NCBI GenBank assembly: GCA_012934845.2
Contig: WNNJ02002194.1
Location: 1 to 64,000 of the forward strand
DNA: 64,000 nt
Direction: 5' to 3'
From: Pomphorhynchus laevis
Taxonomy: Eukaryota; Acanthocephala; Palaeacanthocephala; Echinorhynchida; Pomphorhynchidae
The notes beneath the pieces were generated by a model. That model saw nothing but the letters and a program-made list of their open reading frames with translations. It did not search any database and was not told the origin of the DNA. Positions 37,986 to 48,745 of this stretch are shown piece by piece (position 1 is the first letter of the stretch; every line of letters begins with the position of its first letter). The position numbers and the translations under genes are program-made.

Positions 37986-38334
37986 GATACGTGATGGGGC
38001 AACTGAACCTGGACGGTATACAATCAGGAGTTAGTGATCATTGTGTATTGCTTTTTCACTTCTCAGGGATTTCAACTAATATTATCGACGAATTCGAAAC
38101 TAAAATCTTTAAGCATTGTTGGTATCGTGCGGATCAGTGTAAAATTCTTCAAACAGCATCGACTATGAACTTTGTAGGCGCTAGCGACGATGTTGAAGAT
38201 TGTTGGAAAGTTTTCCGTTTAGCAATGTGCGAAATAATAGAAAAATACGTTCCTACCAAGATCGTGCATAAAAATAAAAAAGTGAATCCTCGGTGGTTTA
38301 ATAGAGAACTTAAATCAGAACTAAGACGGCGATC
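37986..38334 (+). mobile_element. LINE C, continuation after A3
   Basis: The frame 37,991-38,350 resumes the endonuclease end (SGVSDHCVLLFHFSG) and linker (IEKYVPTKIVHKNKKVNPRW, then FNRELKSELRRR). It is cut at about 38,334 by the minus-strand LINE D fragment. Confidence 0.8.
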
Positions 38335-39528
38335 TTTCTTCTTGAAGTAGGGAAGAACAATTGACTGCTTCCACACATTAGAAAGAGCTCTTTCTAAGAT
38401 TGACTGGCGAAAATTCTTCAGCTAGGTCATTCGCGGAAATGTCATAGAAGTAGTGACAAATCGAAGAATCAACAGCTCCAATACTTGATAGGTACTGAAA
38501 AAGGACGTTTAAATCGTATTTACATTGGTTAGCTAATGCGTTCTCAAATGTACACCGCTTCTTTATCTTCAATGAATTGAATAAATTTCTTGCCTATTTA
38601 AAAAAATCATAACTACACTCCCCAACTTTGTAGCGATTGAAGATCAAATTACGAGTCCTCAATGTTGAACGTAACTCAGAATCGAACCAGGGAGAATCTT
38701 TTCGACGTGTTCTGCTTCTAAGTGGAGAGAATAAAATAAGCAGCGACTATAAGGTTCACTGAAAGAAATTCCACGCGCCGTGTACTCCAACAACAGCGGG
38801 ATCTGGCCAGGAAGCTGTTGAAAGTATTGACTGAATTGCATCTGTGTTGGTTTTGAAAGCATTAACCACTTGATTTTCACGCGGATCTCGAGTTTCTGCT
38901 TGAAACCTTAACCTAACGATCACTACGCAATGATCAGACAAACCGATCGGGGCATCATAACGGATAGCGTTAATAATCTCACCGTTTGAAGATAAACATA
39001 CATATAATAGAGATCTACTGTCACTAGCAAAACGAGTGCAATTTTGGACATGCTGAGTTAACCCACAATATATGATACACTCCAGAAGGTCATAGGAAGC
39101 ATGGTCACAAGTAGGAAAAGCCGTATACGAATTCAAATCACCCGAAGGCATATTTAAGTCACCAAGTATTACAATATTGGAGGTACCTTTAGAAAAAAGT
39201 TCTACCTCCCCAATCAGTCTATCTGTGGCCAAGGGTGAAGGATATACTACCCCCAGAACAAGCGGAGCGGTATGCATGAATATAACCCGACACCACTATC
39301 TGCGGCAAAGGGTGAAGGATATACTACCCCCAGAACAAGCGGAGCGGTATGCATGAATTTTACCCGACACCACGGACTTTCGATTTTATCAGAAGAAGTG
39401 CTAAGAACAGTTTCTTTCACATCGTTGCTCACATAAAGAATAACACATCCACCTCTTCCAATTTCACGATCACTGCGGAAAACCAGATAACCAGGGATGG
39501 AGACTTCATTATCAACAATATCACCATA
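38334..39528 (-). mobile_element. LINE D fragment (endonuclease and start of RT)
   Basis: CR1-like LINE on the minus strand, truncated at both ends. Reading from 39,528 down: VSIPGYLVFRSDREIGRGG, ILYVSNDVKE, IVILGDLNMPSGDLN (about 39,160), GLSDHCVVIVRL (about 38,930), a linker, and the RT entrance WKQSIVLPYFKKKD at about 38,340, where it stops. A 77-bp-period tandem duplication (39,229-39,372) repeats the LVLGVVYPSP segment. Frameshifted; the RT is absent. Confidence 0.8.
39229..39372. repeat. Tandem duplication, 77-bp period, within LINE D
   Basis: GGTGAAGGATATACTACCCC and GAACAAGCGGAGCGGTATGC occur twice, 77 bp apart, with few differences. It breaks the endonuclease frame. Confidence 0.9.
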
Positions 39529-42077
39529 TAATAATACAAATTTATTTAATGTGGCAAATGCGTACAAGCTGTACGCATACAAGTCCACAAACAAAAATGA
39601 AAAAGTCAAGCAGATAAATTGTTAAAATGGGATCGGATTTGTCGTTTGAAGCACTGCAAAGAAGTTGATTGGCGTATATGAATGAGCAGATGATTCCACG
39701 AAAGAGGAGCAGCTACCAGGAAGGAGCGAAGTCCAAAGGAGGTAGAGTAGTTTGGGACATGTAAAAGAAGGGAATTACAGGAACGCAAGGAACAGTAAAC
39801 AGGACGAGAATTATCAAGAAAAGGAAGGTTGAGAAATGAAGGGGTATGAAAAGTTACAAGGCGGAAAGCAACGATAAGAAGACGAATTTGAACACGACAA
39901 TAAATTGTAGGCAAATCGAGAGAAGCAAGATGGTAGGATGTATGATCAAAACGACGAAGACAGAGGAGAATTCGGACAGCTGCGTTGACGATGCGTTGTA
40001 GGGAAAGAAGAGTAGATTTAGGTGAGCTGGAAAATAGACTAAGACAATAATCGAGTCTAGAAAAAAGGAGAGATGATATGAGAGTCATACAAGAAGGGAA
40101 ATCGATCAATCTACGAACTTGACGGAGGTTGCGGAGTATCAAGGTAGATGAGCGTACTTTATCTCTAACGAAAGGTTTAAGTGAAAGTCGGTTGTCAAAA
40201 TGGAAGCCTAGGAAAACAAGATTATCAACGATAGGAAGAATTGTAGAATTTAATGATACGGATGGAGGTTCGAAGCCGAGGCGTCGAGGTAGGATCCACA
40301 TAATTTTGGATTTATCAGGATTCAGAGAAAGGCGAAGGGAAGAAAGATGATTGGAAATTGAGACAAGACAGTCCGAAGCGGAAACACTAAGATCGTGAAT
40401 ACGATAAACAGGTGCATGAGCATAGATGAGAATGTCATCATCATATTGCATAACATGGAAGTTAAATTTATGAGAAATCGAAGACAAATCACCAAGAAGA
40501 AGAGAGAAAAGTATAGGGCCTAATACGGAGCCTTGTGGAACACCGGACGAAATGGACGAAGGATGGGAGAGAGCAGAGTTAGAATATACGCGAAATGTAC
40601 GGTTTGATAGATATGAAGAAAACCATGACACAGTGGGTAAAGAGATGCCATAATCATGACAAAGGCGATTGAGAAGAATCGAGTGATCGACGATGTCAAA
40701 AGCAGATGATAGATCAAAAGAAACTATGAGACTACATAATTTATGATCGCGCGATATGAGTTAGTCGTTATAAACTTTAAGACATGCAATTTCGGTAGAG
40801 TAATTATAGCGAAAAGCGGCTTGGAAGAGAGGAAATAAGTTAGAGGAATAGAGATATGTATTAACTTGCTTAAGAAAGAGACGCTCAAAGAGTTTAGAGA
40901 GGGTTGGGAGAAGTGAAATAGGACGGTACGAAGATGGTAGTGAGGAGTCGAGAGATTGCTTTTTGATGAGAGGACGAACAGTGGCGCATTTCCAGATGGC
41001 AGGAAATGTACGGCTACGGATGGACGAGTTGAACAATGTGGTTAGGAAGGGTAAGATAACGGAGCAGATATTTTTAAGCAAGTGAGTGGGAATTGGGTCA
41101 GAAGGAGAGGTTTTATTAGGTAATGACAGCAGAACCGAAGAAACTTCATCAGACGAAACGGGAAGAAGGTGGAATAGTTCTGGGAGGGAAGTATTTAAAG
41201 ATAAGAGTGGGTACGAGGGGGCTATGGGTAGTAGGAAAAGTAAATTAGATAGCTTAGTTTGTAGATAAGAAGAAAATTCATCAGGATTTATATTACAAGG
41301 GGTAGATGATCGTGAAAGAATTGAGTTTAAGATTTTCCAATGAGATTTAGTGTTGGAAGATGACTCGAGTTGATTTCGCCAAAAGAGAGTACGTTTAGTA
41401 CGTATAAGAATGAGATGTGAACGGCGTTGAGAAAAGTAGGAATCACGAAGATTTGGAAGGAGTGAGTTAGGTTAACGTTTAAGAAAACGTTTATACATAC
41501 GAAAAGAGTGACGGAGGACACGCTTAGAAAGACTACAGTCAGAATCGAACCTGGGAGCATGGCGCAAGCGCTGGGAACGTCGAAGTCGACTAGGCAGAAG
41601 GTTATTGAGGATCGACTTAAGTTCAGAATCAAACAGTATGCAGAGATCATCGGGAGAGAGATAGTGAAGAGGAAGTGAAAAGAGTGAAGAGTTGAGTAAG
41701 GCTGTGCAGAGATCAGGGATATCGAGAAGCTTCCATGGTCGACTTTGTGTAGATAAAGGTAAAGGCGGAGAAGGAGGATGGGGACGAGTAAGAGTAAGAG
41801 TAACAAGGAAATGATCGGACAAACCAGGATCAGTAATTGACAAGGAGGTATAGTCATTGAAGCAGTTAGGAACAGCAATGATGTCGAGAGCACCGCCGAG
41901 AATATGAGTTGGGCTTGTTGAAAGTAATTTATAGTTAAAATCAGAAAAATGATTAGCTAAAGTGATAGAGTCAGAGTCAGACGGGCGATCAAGACGAATG
42001 TTAAAATCACCGAGAACAAAAGAAGGAGTATAAGACAATGAACAGTGAGACATTAGATCTGCAAGGTCGTTAAAGAA
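39529..42077 (-). mobile_element. LINE A4, duplicate of A3
   Basis: Same length, same 5' truncation and same junction with LINE C as A3, offset 4,092 bp, with only scattered base changes. The 341-codon frame is 39,606-40,631 and the endonuclease frame 41,472-42,053; the QYDDD box is shared. Its 3' hairpin is intact (39,560-39,576, GCGTAC...GTACGC). The shared 5' junction shows that A3 and A4 come from one insertion copied later by DNA duplication. The 3' flanks differ (LINE C for A3, LINE D for A4). Confidence 0.9.
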
Positions 42078-42571
42078 GATACGTGATGGGGCAACTGAAC
42101 CTGAACGGTATACAATCAGGAGTTAGTGATCATTGTGTATTGCTTTTTCACTTCTCAGGGATTTCAACTAATATTATCGACGAATTCGAAACTAAAATCT
42201 TTAAGCATTGTTGGTATCGTGCGGATCAGTGTAAAATTCTTCAAGCAGCATCGACTATGAACTTTGTAGGCGCTAGCGACGATGTTGAAGATTGTTGGAA
42301 AGTTTTCCGTTCAGCAATGTGCGAAATAATAGAAAAATACGTTCAATTAAGTACGTTTAAATTAGGCTGCACGGACAATACTTATCGACAGGAATACGTC
42401 AATTGTCGTAACTTTTTCGAAAAGCTTAAAAAACGCGAAATATTTAACTACGAAATGAGAATAGCTGCGGATTTTCATAGTGCACCAAAACGATTTTGGG
42501 CTCACATACGTAGAAATAGGACAATTCCTCCTGCGATTTCGTCTCTTCGTATTAATGATAACTTTAAAAAA
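42078..42571 (+). mobile_element. LINE C, second copy of the continuation
   Basis: Repeats 37,986-38,252 at 4,092-bp offset, then continues past where the first copy is aligned: QEYVNCRNFFEKLKKREIF and ADFHSAPKRFWAHIRRNR, the endonuclease-RT linker of LINE C. About 30 codons seen in the first copy (PTKIVHKNKK...) are missing here near 42,343. It ends where LINE B3 begins (minus strand). Confidence 0.8.
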
Positions 42572-43385
42572 AGGATTTATTTTAACGTGGCAAATGCGTG
42601 CCAGCGCACGCTTACATGACCACAACAAAACAAGACTGTGAATCAGGTGTCGAGAAGGTGTGAACGGAGGAGGTGTTTGAATGTGATAAAGGAGGGAGCG
42701 CGGCGGACGTCGAGAGGGAGTTGATTCCAGGTGAGTGAGGCGGCGACGAGGAAGGATCGGAGACCGTAGTTGTTGGAGTAATTAGGAACATGGAGTAAGA
42801 GGGTATGACAGGAACGAAGCGATAGCGAGGTGGAGCGAGTATCGTCTAAGAAAGGAAGGTTGATGAACGATGGGGAGCCGACAGCGATGAGACGAAAAGT
42901 AACGAGAAGAAGGCGGAGTTTGATGCGGATGTGGATGGTGGGCCAGGAGAGTTGGGCAAAATATGTGGATGTGTGGTCGAAGCGACGGAGACGAAAGAGC
43001 ACTCGAACGGCGGTGTTGATTATTCGTTGTAGGGGTAGGATGATGGATTTTGGAGAATTGGTGAAACGGCTAAGGCAGTAATCGATTTTAGGTCACATCG
43101 CCTCAAGATGTAGCCGATATCGAGAAGATATCGGCTACAGAAGATATCGGGAAGCATATCAGCTTTATGAAGAATGGAGCGAGTATTGAGTAGACTAAGA
43201 CGAAAAGTATGCTTAGGAGCGAGATCGACTAGCGAAGAAGACAAGGGGGAGAGATGGGACGCCATCGAATTTTTGGCCTTGTGTGAAGAACGTGAAAATT
43301 TCCGTTGATTTTACGTATAGATAAGGATGACTCGCCGTTTGTTTCACGTCGATGTTTTTCAATGCGAGCTAAATTTAGTAAAAAA
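42572..43385 (-). mobile_element. LINE B3, internally deleted copy
   Basis: Minus strand. From 43,385 down: ORF1 C terminus (EKHRRETNGESSLSIR), ORF2 start (HTFRLSLLNTRSILHKAD, about 43,200), then a jump to the RT C terminus (FRLRRFDHTSTYFAQLSWPT) and the 3' hairpin (42,596-42,611). Most of the endonuclease and the RT palm are gone. At the jump is a perfect inverted repeat, GTAGCCGATATC and its complement around GAGAA (about 43,111-43,139). Confidence 0.8.
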
Positions 43386-43408
43386 TTTCTTGATTACAAC
43401 ATCTTACA

Positions 43409-43568
43409 TTCCAGATTTCAGTTCCAGATTTCAGTTCCAGATTTCAGTTCCAGATTTCAGTTCCAGATTTCAGTTCCAGATTTCAGTTCCAGATTTCAGT
43501 TCCAGATTTCAGTTCCAGATTTCAGTTCCAGATTTCAGTTCCAGATTTCAGTTCCAGATTTCAGTTCC
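43409..43568 (+). repeat. 13-bp tandem repeat x12 at the 5' end of LINE A5
   Basis: The unit TTCCAGATTTCAG is near perfect over 160 bp, followed by CGCTCGCTTCGCTCACGGA. It keeps all three frames open; those frames are not genes. Corresponds to the 20-bp array of A1. Confidence 0.95.
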
Positions 43569-43800
43569 GCTCGCTTCGCTCACGGAAAATCTTGTCCACC
43601 AAGATTGTAAAACAATCAAACTACAATCTTCGACGACAACCAACGACAACTAACGACAACCATCGACAATCATCCGCTTGACAATTATCGACAACCATCG
43701 ACAACCATCGACGACATCCGCTCGCTACTTACAACTAACGACTTGCAGACTAATGGAGTTTAAACATTCTTGATTATAACTAACTAATTAACATTTTATT

Positions 43801-45110
43801 ATGGCAAAGAGAAAGCTAACTAAAAATGTCGGCCAGCAACTCAAGTCCGTCAAGGAAGCTTACATCGAAAAGCAAATTGGATGCGACAACAAGAACTGCA
43901 ATGTTTGGACTCACGTTGCCATTCCTTTCACTGACGAGGACAACGTTTTAAATCAGAATTTCCTCTGCGGCTTCTGTTGTGCTGCCCTCGTAGGTAAGCT
44001 AATGAAGAATGACCACTCAAACAGTGGAGACGTTCTGAACGCTAACAAAACATATTTGTGCTCAATAAATAAACTTGTTATCTCTCAGTCGACTCAGACC
44101 GCTGTTATACATGGAACATCAACAAACGACAACATATCTTCCAATCTATCGTCGTCATCCGTTTGCTTACTAACTCCTTCGTCATCTATGAAACTCGTTC
44201 TTAAACATCTCTCGCACACACTCCTCCTTTAACTACGGATAAAACTTCCCTTAATCTTCATCTTCCTAACAATGCAAACAGTAAAGGCCTTCATCTCGTA
44301 CCTCATTTTTCCTATTCATCCCCACATCTAAATACATATCATACTTCTTTCTTCTCTTCACGTACTCCTTACTCTACCTCTACCGTATCACTTCTCAATA
44401 ATTTACATCCTTCTGTCAAAATTATCTCCAGTAACATCTCCGTTCAACCTATTCAACAATCCACTTCTGTCACACATGCTCCAACCGTATCACCTATCAA
44501 TAATTTACATCCTTCCGTCAAAATCATCTCCAGTAACATCTCCGATCAACCGATTCAACACCCGATCCTGTCACACATGCTCCAAACTATCTTAAATCTT
44601 CACTTAGCACCCCTGTCATTCCCACGTTTATCTGCTCTTCTGCCTCTACTGCTACCAGATCTGTCCGTCCACCACTACGTAATCGTTTTCCTTCGCGCGA
44701 TCGATGCATTATCATATCTAATTTAAAGGTTTCCGAATCTGCTTCTCCTCAATGTCGCCTCGATTATGATGTATCTGCTTTCAGGTCTATCCTAGCAACC
44801 ATTCTTCCTGATAATAATCCATCCCTCTTCAATAATATCGCTCCTGTATCTTTAATCCGTTTAAACAAATCCACTAAATCCAATCATCTCAGTCATCCAC
44901 TCCTAAAAATCGTTTTCCGACATAGTTCACATGCATCCTTGGTACTTTCCCAACGTTTTAAACTTCTTACCACTTCGTCTACTTGTCGTATCTTTCCTGA
45001 CCGCTCCCCTTCTGATATTGCCCAGCTCAATTTAGCTCGCATTGAGAAACATCGACGTGAAACAAACGGCGAGTCATCCTTATCTATACGTCAAATAAAT
45101 GGAAAGCAGA
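43801..45110 (+). pseudogene. LINE A5 ORF1, zinc finger intact, then frameshifted
   Basis: ATG at 43,801 (MAKRKLTKNVGQQLKSVKEA). A PHD-like zinc finger follows: IGCDNKNCNVWTHVAIPF then FLCGFCCAALVGKL (residues about 29-70), with C-x4-C and CGFC pairs. The first frame stays open for 143 codons; the rest (about 44.23-45.10 kb, Ser/Thr-rich then FKLLTTSSTCRIFPDRS and IEKHRRETNGESSLSI) continues in other frames. This is the best preserved family A ORF1 N terminus in the window. Confidence 0.8.
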
Positions 45111-45320
45111 ACCGAAGAAACTTCATCAGATAAATGACAAATAAATGACAGCAGAACCGAAGAAACTTCATCAGACGAAACGGGAAGAAGGTGGAATAGT
45201 TCTGGGAGGGAAGTATTTAAAGAGAAGAGTGGGTACAAGGGGGCTACGGGTAGTAGGGAAAGTAAATTAGGTAGCTTAGTTTGTAGATAAGAAGAAAATT
45301 CATCTGGATTTATATTACAA

Positions 45321-45630
45321 GAAGTTCTTCGGGTTGTGGCACAATATTATCCTCACAGGTATTGTTCCTATTCTTGATACAGCAGGACGCTACTAATCAG
45401 TCTGGGTTGGTCTCATCAGCTGCTGACCCAGACCTACATTTCACGTTTCGACCCTTATTATCTGCTTTCTCTGTACACTGATGCTGATCGGATTTGAACT
45501 CAGGACGTCTGTATCTTGATTCAACGCTACATCTACTTGGCTGGCTGCTCCAGTTGTGTAGATATACATTGTTGTATATTACTTTCAGTAGGGGATCGTA
45601 TTCTAACGATCTATTAGAAACCTACCTAGT
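45321..45630 (-). mobile_element. SINE-like unit, minus copy
   Basis: Reverse complement of the unit at 45,859-46,156 with a handful of differences; part of the left arm of the inverted duplication. Confidence 0.55.
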
Positions 45631-45858
45631 TGTGTGATCCGCTAGCCGGATCACTGTTTTTCATGCTGCTACTTGCAATGAATGTTTTTAATTTAACTTG
45701 AATGCATCTGTGAGCTGAAATTCTTCGGGTTGTGGCACAATATTATCCTAACAGGTATTGTTCCTATTCTTGATACAGCAGGACGCTAATAATCAGTCTG
45801 GGTGGGTCTCATCAGCTGCTGACCAAGACCTACATTTCACGTTTCGACCCTTATTATT

Positions 45859-46156
45859 TTTCTAATAGATCGTTAGAATACGATCCCCTACTGAAAGTAA
45901 TATACAACAATGTATATCTACACAACTGGAGCAGCCAGCCAAGTAGATGTAGCGTTGAATCAAGATACAGACGTCCTGAGTTCAAATCCGATCAGCATCA
46001 GTGTACAGAGAAAGCAGATAATAAGGGTCGAAACGTGAAATGTAGGTCTGGGTCAGCAGCTGATGAGACCACCCAGACTGATTAGTAGCGTCCTGCTGTA
46101 TCAAGAATAGGAACAATACCTGTGAGGATAATATTGTGCCACAACCCGAAGAACTT
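45859..46156 (+). mobile_element. SINE-like unit, tRNA-type promoter boxes (plus copy)
   Basis: GCCAAGTAGATGTAGCG (A box-like, about 45,938-45,954) and GAGTTCAAATCCG (B box-like, 45,978-45,990) have the spacing of a tRNA-derived polymerase III promoter. The body then has GGGTCGAAACGTGAAATGT and CAGCAGCTGATGAGACC and ends GCCACAACCCGAAGAACTTC. The mirror copy is at 45,321-45,630 (minus) and a partial one at 45,715-45,855 (minus). No acceptor-stem pairing was seen, so it is not a tRNA gene. Confidence 0.55.
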
Positions 46157-46239
46157 CTTGAAATATAAATCCAGATGAATTTTCTTCTTATCTACAAACT
46201 AAGCAACCTAATTTACTTTCCCTACTACCCGTAGCCCCC

Positions 46240-47278
46240 TTGTACCCACTCTTCTCTTTAAATACTTCCCTCCCAGAACTATTCCACCTTCTTCCCGTTT
46301 CGTCTGATGAAGTTTCTTCGGTTCTGCTGTCATTACCTAATAAAACCTCTCCTTCTGACCCAATTCCCACTCACTTGCTTAAAAATATCTGCTCCGTTAT
46401 CTTACCCTTCCTAACCACATTGTTCAACTCGTCCATCCGTAGCCGTACATTTCCTTCCGTCTGGAAATGTGCCACTGTTCGTCCTCTCATCAAAAAGCAA
46501 TCTCTCGACTCCTCACTACCATCTTCGTACCGTCCAATCTCACTTCTCCCAACCCTCTCTAAACTCGTTGAGCGTCTCGTTCTCAAGCAAGTTAATACAT
46601 ATCTCTTTTCCCCTAACTTGTTTTCTCCCTTCCAAGCCGCTTTTCGCTCTAATCACTCTACTGAAATTGCCTGTCTTAAAGTTTATAATGACTTACTCAT
46701 CTCGCGCGATCATAAATTATGTAGTGTCATAGTTTCTCTTGATCTATCGTTTGCTTTTGACATTGTCGATCACTCGATTCTTCTACATCGCCTTCGTCAT
46801 GATTATGGCTTCTCTTTACCCACTGTATCATGATTTTCTTCATATCTATCAAACCGTACATTTCGCGTCTATTCTAACTCTTCTCTCTTCCATCCTTCAT
46901 CCATTCCGACCGGTGTTCCACAATGCTCCGTATTAGGCCCTATGCTTTTCTCTCTTCTTCTCGGTGACTTGTCTTCGATTTCTTATAAATTTAACTTCCA
47001 TGTTATGCAATATGCTGATGACATTCTCATCTATGCTCACGCACCTGCTTATCGTATTCATGATCTTAGTGTTTCTGTTTCCAGCTGTCTTGTCTCAATT
47101 TCCAATCATCTTTCTTCCCTTCGCCTTTCTCTGAATCCTGATAAATCTAAAATTATGTGGATCCTACCTCGAAGCTTCGGCGTAGAACCTCCTTCCGTAT
47201 CACTAAATTCTACAATTCTTCCTATCGTTGATAATCTTGTTTTCCTAGGCTTTCATTTCGACAACCGACTTTCACTTA
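46240..47278 (+). pseudogene. LINE A5 ORF2, RT fragment
   Basis: RT with SYRPISLLPTLSKLVER, SLDLSFAFDIVDHS, then in other frames QYADDILIYAHAPAY (about 47,008) and SLNPDKSKIMWILPRS. The 197-codon frame 46,240-46,833 is uninterrupted; a frame change and stop follow near 46,833. The sequence stops at 47,278 in mid RT, where the LINE F tail begins. Confidence 0.8.
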
Positions 47279-47965
47279 TATTATATATTATATTATTACT
47301 TCAGGTCATAGCCATAAGGCTGTTTTGACCGCTCACATAAAAACAAATAAATACAAGAAAAAAATCAAAAAACATCATTCAGTATATATATCAGAACCAT
47401 AGGTACTGCAGCAACCACCATTCGTTCTCATTTCGAATCCAGTTCTTTATATTGGATTTAAATTCATTGATTGTATGCACCGCAACGACATCAATTGGAA
47501 GACGATTCCAAATATTCACCGCTCGATGAGACAGTCGGAAATGACGAGGGTATTTTCCATGCTCATGTACTACTAGTACTTTCGAGTGCCCTCTACGTCC
47601 ATCCCGTTCATTGAGTTCAACTCTATTTGCTGGCAAATTTTCATCTTTATTAACTAGTCGATACATAGCTAGAAGGTCGAAAAGAAGGAACCTTTCACGC
47701 ACTGTCGGCATATTCAAACTTTTTATTCGTGCCTCATAGGGAAGATATCGTACCTGAGGACATAATTTCGTAAACCGTCGAAGTATGCGCTCTAATTGAT
47801 CAAGTTCTGTACGCGTACACGGAAAGACTACTGGCGACACATTCTAATATCGGTCTTATAAGAGCATTATATAAACGCACAACACAAACGGGAGATAAAT
47901 CTCTAAAGCAATTTTTAACAATATAGGTAATTCTTCTTGCTGCGTTACAAATCCTATCAGTGTTA
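47278..47965 (-). mobile_element. LINE F, 3' end (RT C terminus and 3' UTR)
   Basis: Minus strand. From 47,965 down: a decayed RT thumb (around AARRITYIVKNCFRDLSP), then an open frame 47,840-47,391 with LERILRRFTKLCPQVRYLP, RFLLFDLLAMYRLV and VNIWNRLPIDVVAVHTINEF, the C-terminal domain of CR1/Jockey-type ORF2. The 3' UTR ends in AATAATATAATATATAATA at 47,280. 5'-truncated. Confidence 0.8.
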
Positions 47966-47999
47966 GCATACTTTCCACTGCTGTCCTTAGATGCAGCCG

Positions 48000-48745
48000 A
48001 AAATTCTCTACCTTACGTTGGTTGCAACTCCCCAGCACCAGACTTTTCTGTAGGGCTCTCAGCCCCAACAACTTTGGGCAATTCGCTTCCACGGTTGCCT
48101 GCTCGTTTAAACAATACGGCACACTTTAGTGGGGTCGAAAATACGGACAAAGCTCCCGCCGATCCTGTTGATTCTGGGACTAGTTTGTGCGGCGAATTTG
48201 GTGTGCATGCTAGATCGAGCGCTATTAGGCGTAGCTACGATCGCTCTTAGGCTCTCCTTTTAGCAAATGTAGTTGAGTCAAAGTCCTCCAATCATTTGGA
48301 AATAATCCACCATGATGTACAGGCCGTAAAATTGATTCTTTCCCATGTCGTCTCCTCATGCCTTCCCAATTCAGTGGGAGTCCGTGTTCGCAATGTCTTT
48401 AGACTAGGGAAGCGCAAGTCCGAGGGAGGTCCAAGGCTGTTGCAAGTGATTTTCCATACGCGCGATGATTGTGCCACCATAGTCTCACATTCGTACTATC
48501 TGAAAGGCTCTCCTATTAGGATCCTTAGAGACCTTTCTTATGACGACAGGTTAAAGTTAAGAGAGGCTAAATTAGAGTTGCGTAGAAGAATCGAAGCTGG
48601 TCATACGAATTTAACCATTAAGGATTTTCGGGTGGTGCGACGAAGAATTTCTACCTCATTCCACGTAAAACCCAACCCGTTTTCACCTGGTGCTGCCCTT
48701 CCTCATCTCTCCGTCGCTACCGCAACGAGCGTTTCTGCTATGTGA
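48000..48745 (+). pseudogene. LINE E ORF1, C-terminal part
   Basis: The frame 48,296-48,745 (149 codons) holds VRVRNVFRLGKRKSEGGPR, LLQVIFHTRDD, LKGSPIRILRDLSYDDR and FRVVRRRIS, the pattern of the RNA-binding C terminus of CR1-type ORF1 (compare E' at 51.6-52.2 kb). The part before 48,296 is low complexity in another frame. The ORF1 stop TGA (48,743-48,745) overlaps an ATG at 48,742 for ORF2, a classic ATGA junction. Confidence 0.75.

Larger units (their letters stand above)
45145..46338. repeat. Large inverted duplication, arms about 480 bp, spacer 228 bp
   Basis: Arm 45,145-45,630 is the reverse complement of arm 45,859-46,338 with few differences. The outer part of each arm is LINE A ORF2 (around CTGATGAAGTTTCTTCGG in plus sense), the inner part a SINE-like unit. 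The spacer holds a third, partial SINE-like copy (45,715-45,855) in the same direction as the left arm. It sits inside LINE A5. Confidence 0.9.
43385..47278 (+). mobile_element. LINE A5, rearranged copy with an inverted duplication
   Basis: Family A with an intact 5' end: 13-bp repeats (43,409-43,568), GC-rich leader, a 10-bp repeat zone (CGACAACCAT-like, about 43,620-43,720), ORF1 from 43,801, then a large inverted duplication (45,145-46,338), then ORF2 RT (46,240-47,278) cut at about 47,278 by the 3' end of LINE F. The endonuclease region is missing. A SINE-like sequence sits in the inverted arms. Confidence 0.8.

Noticed and set aside
43305-43653. Overlapping plus frames of 101 and 108 codons
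   Set aside because: By-product of the 13-bp repeat in the LINE A5 5' region.
45900-46000. tRNA gene
   Set aside because: A and B box-like motifs are present but no cloverleaf or acceptor stem can be formed; better read as a SINE head.
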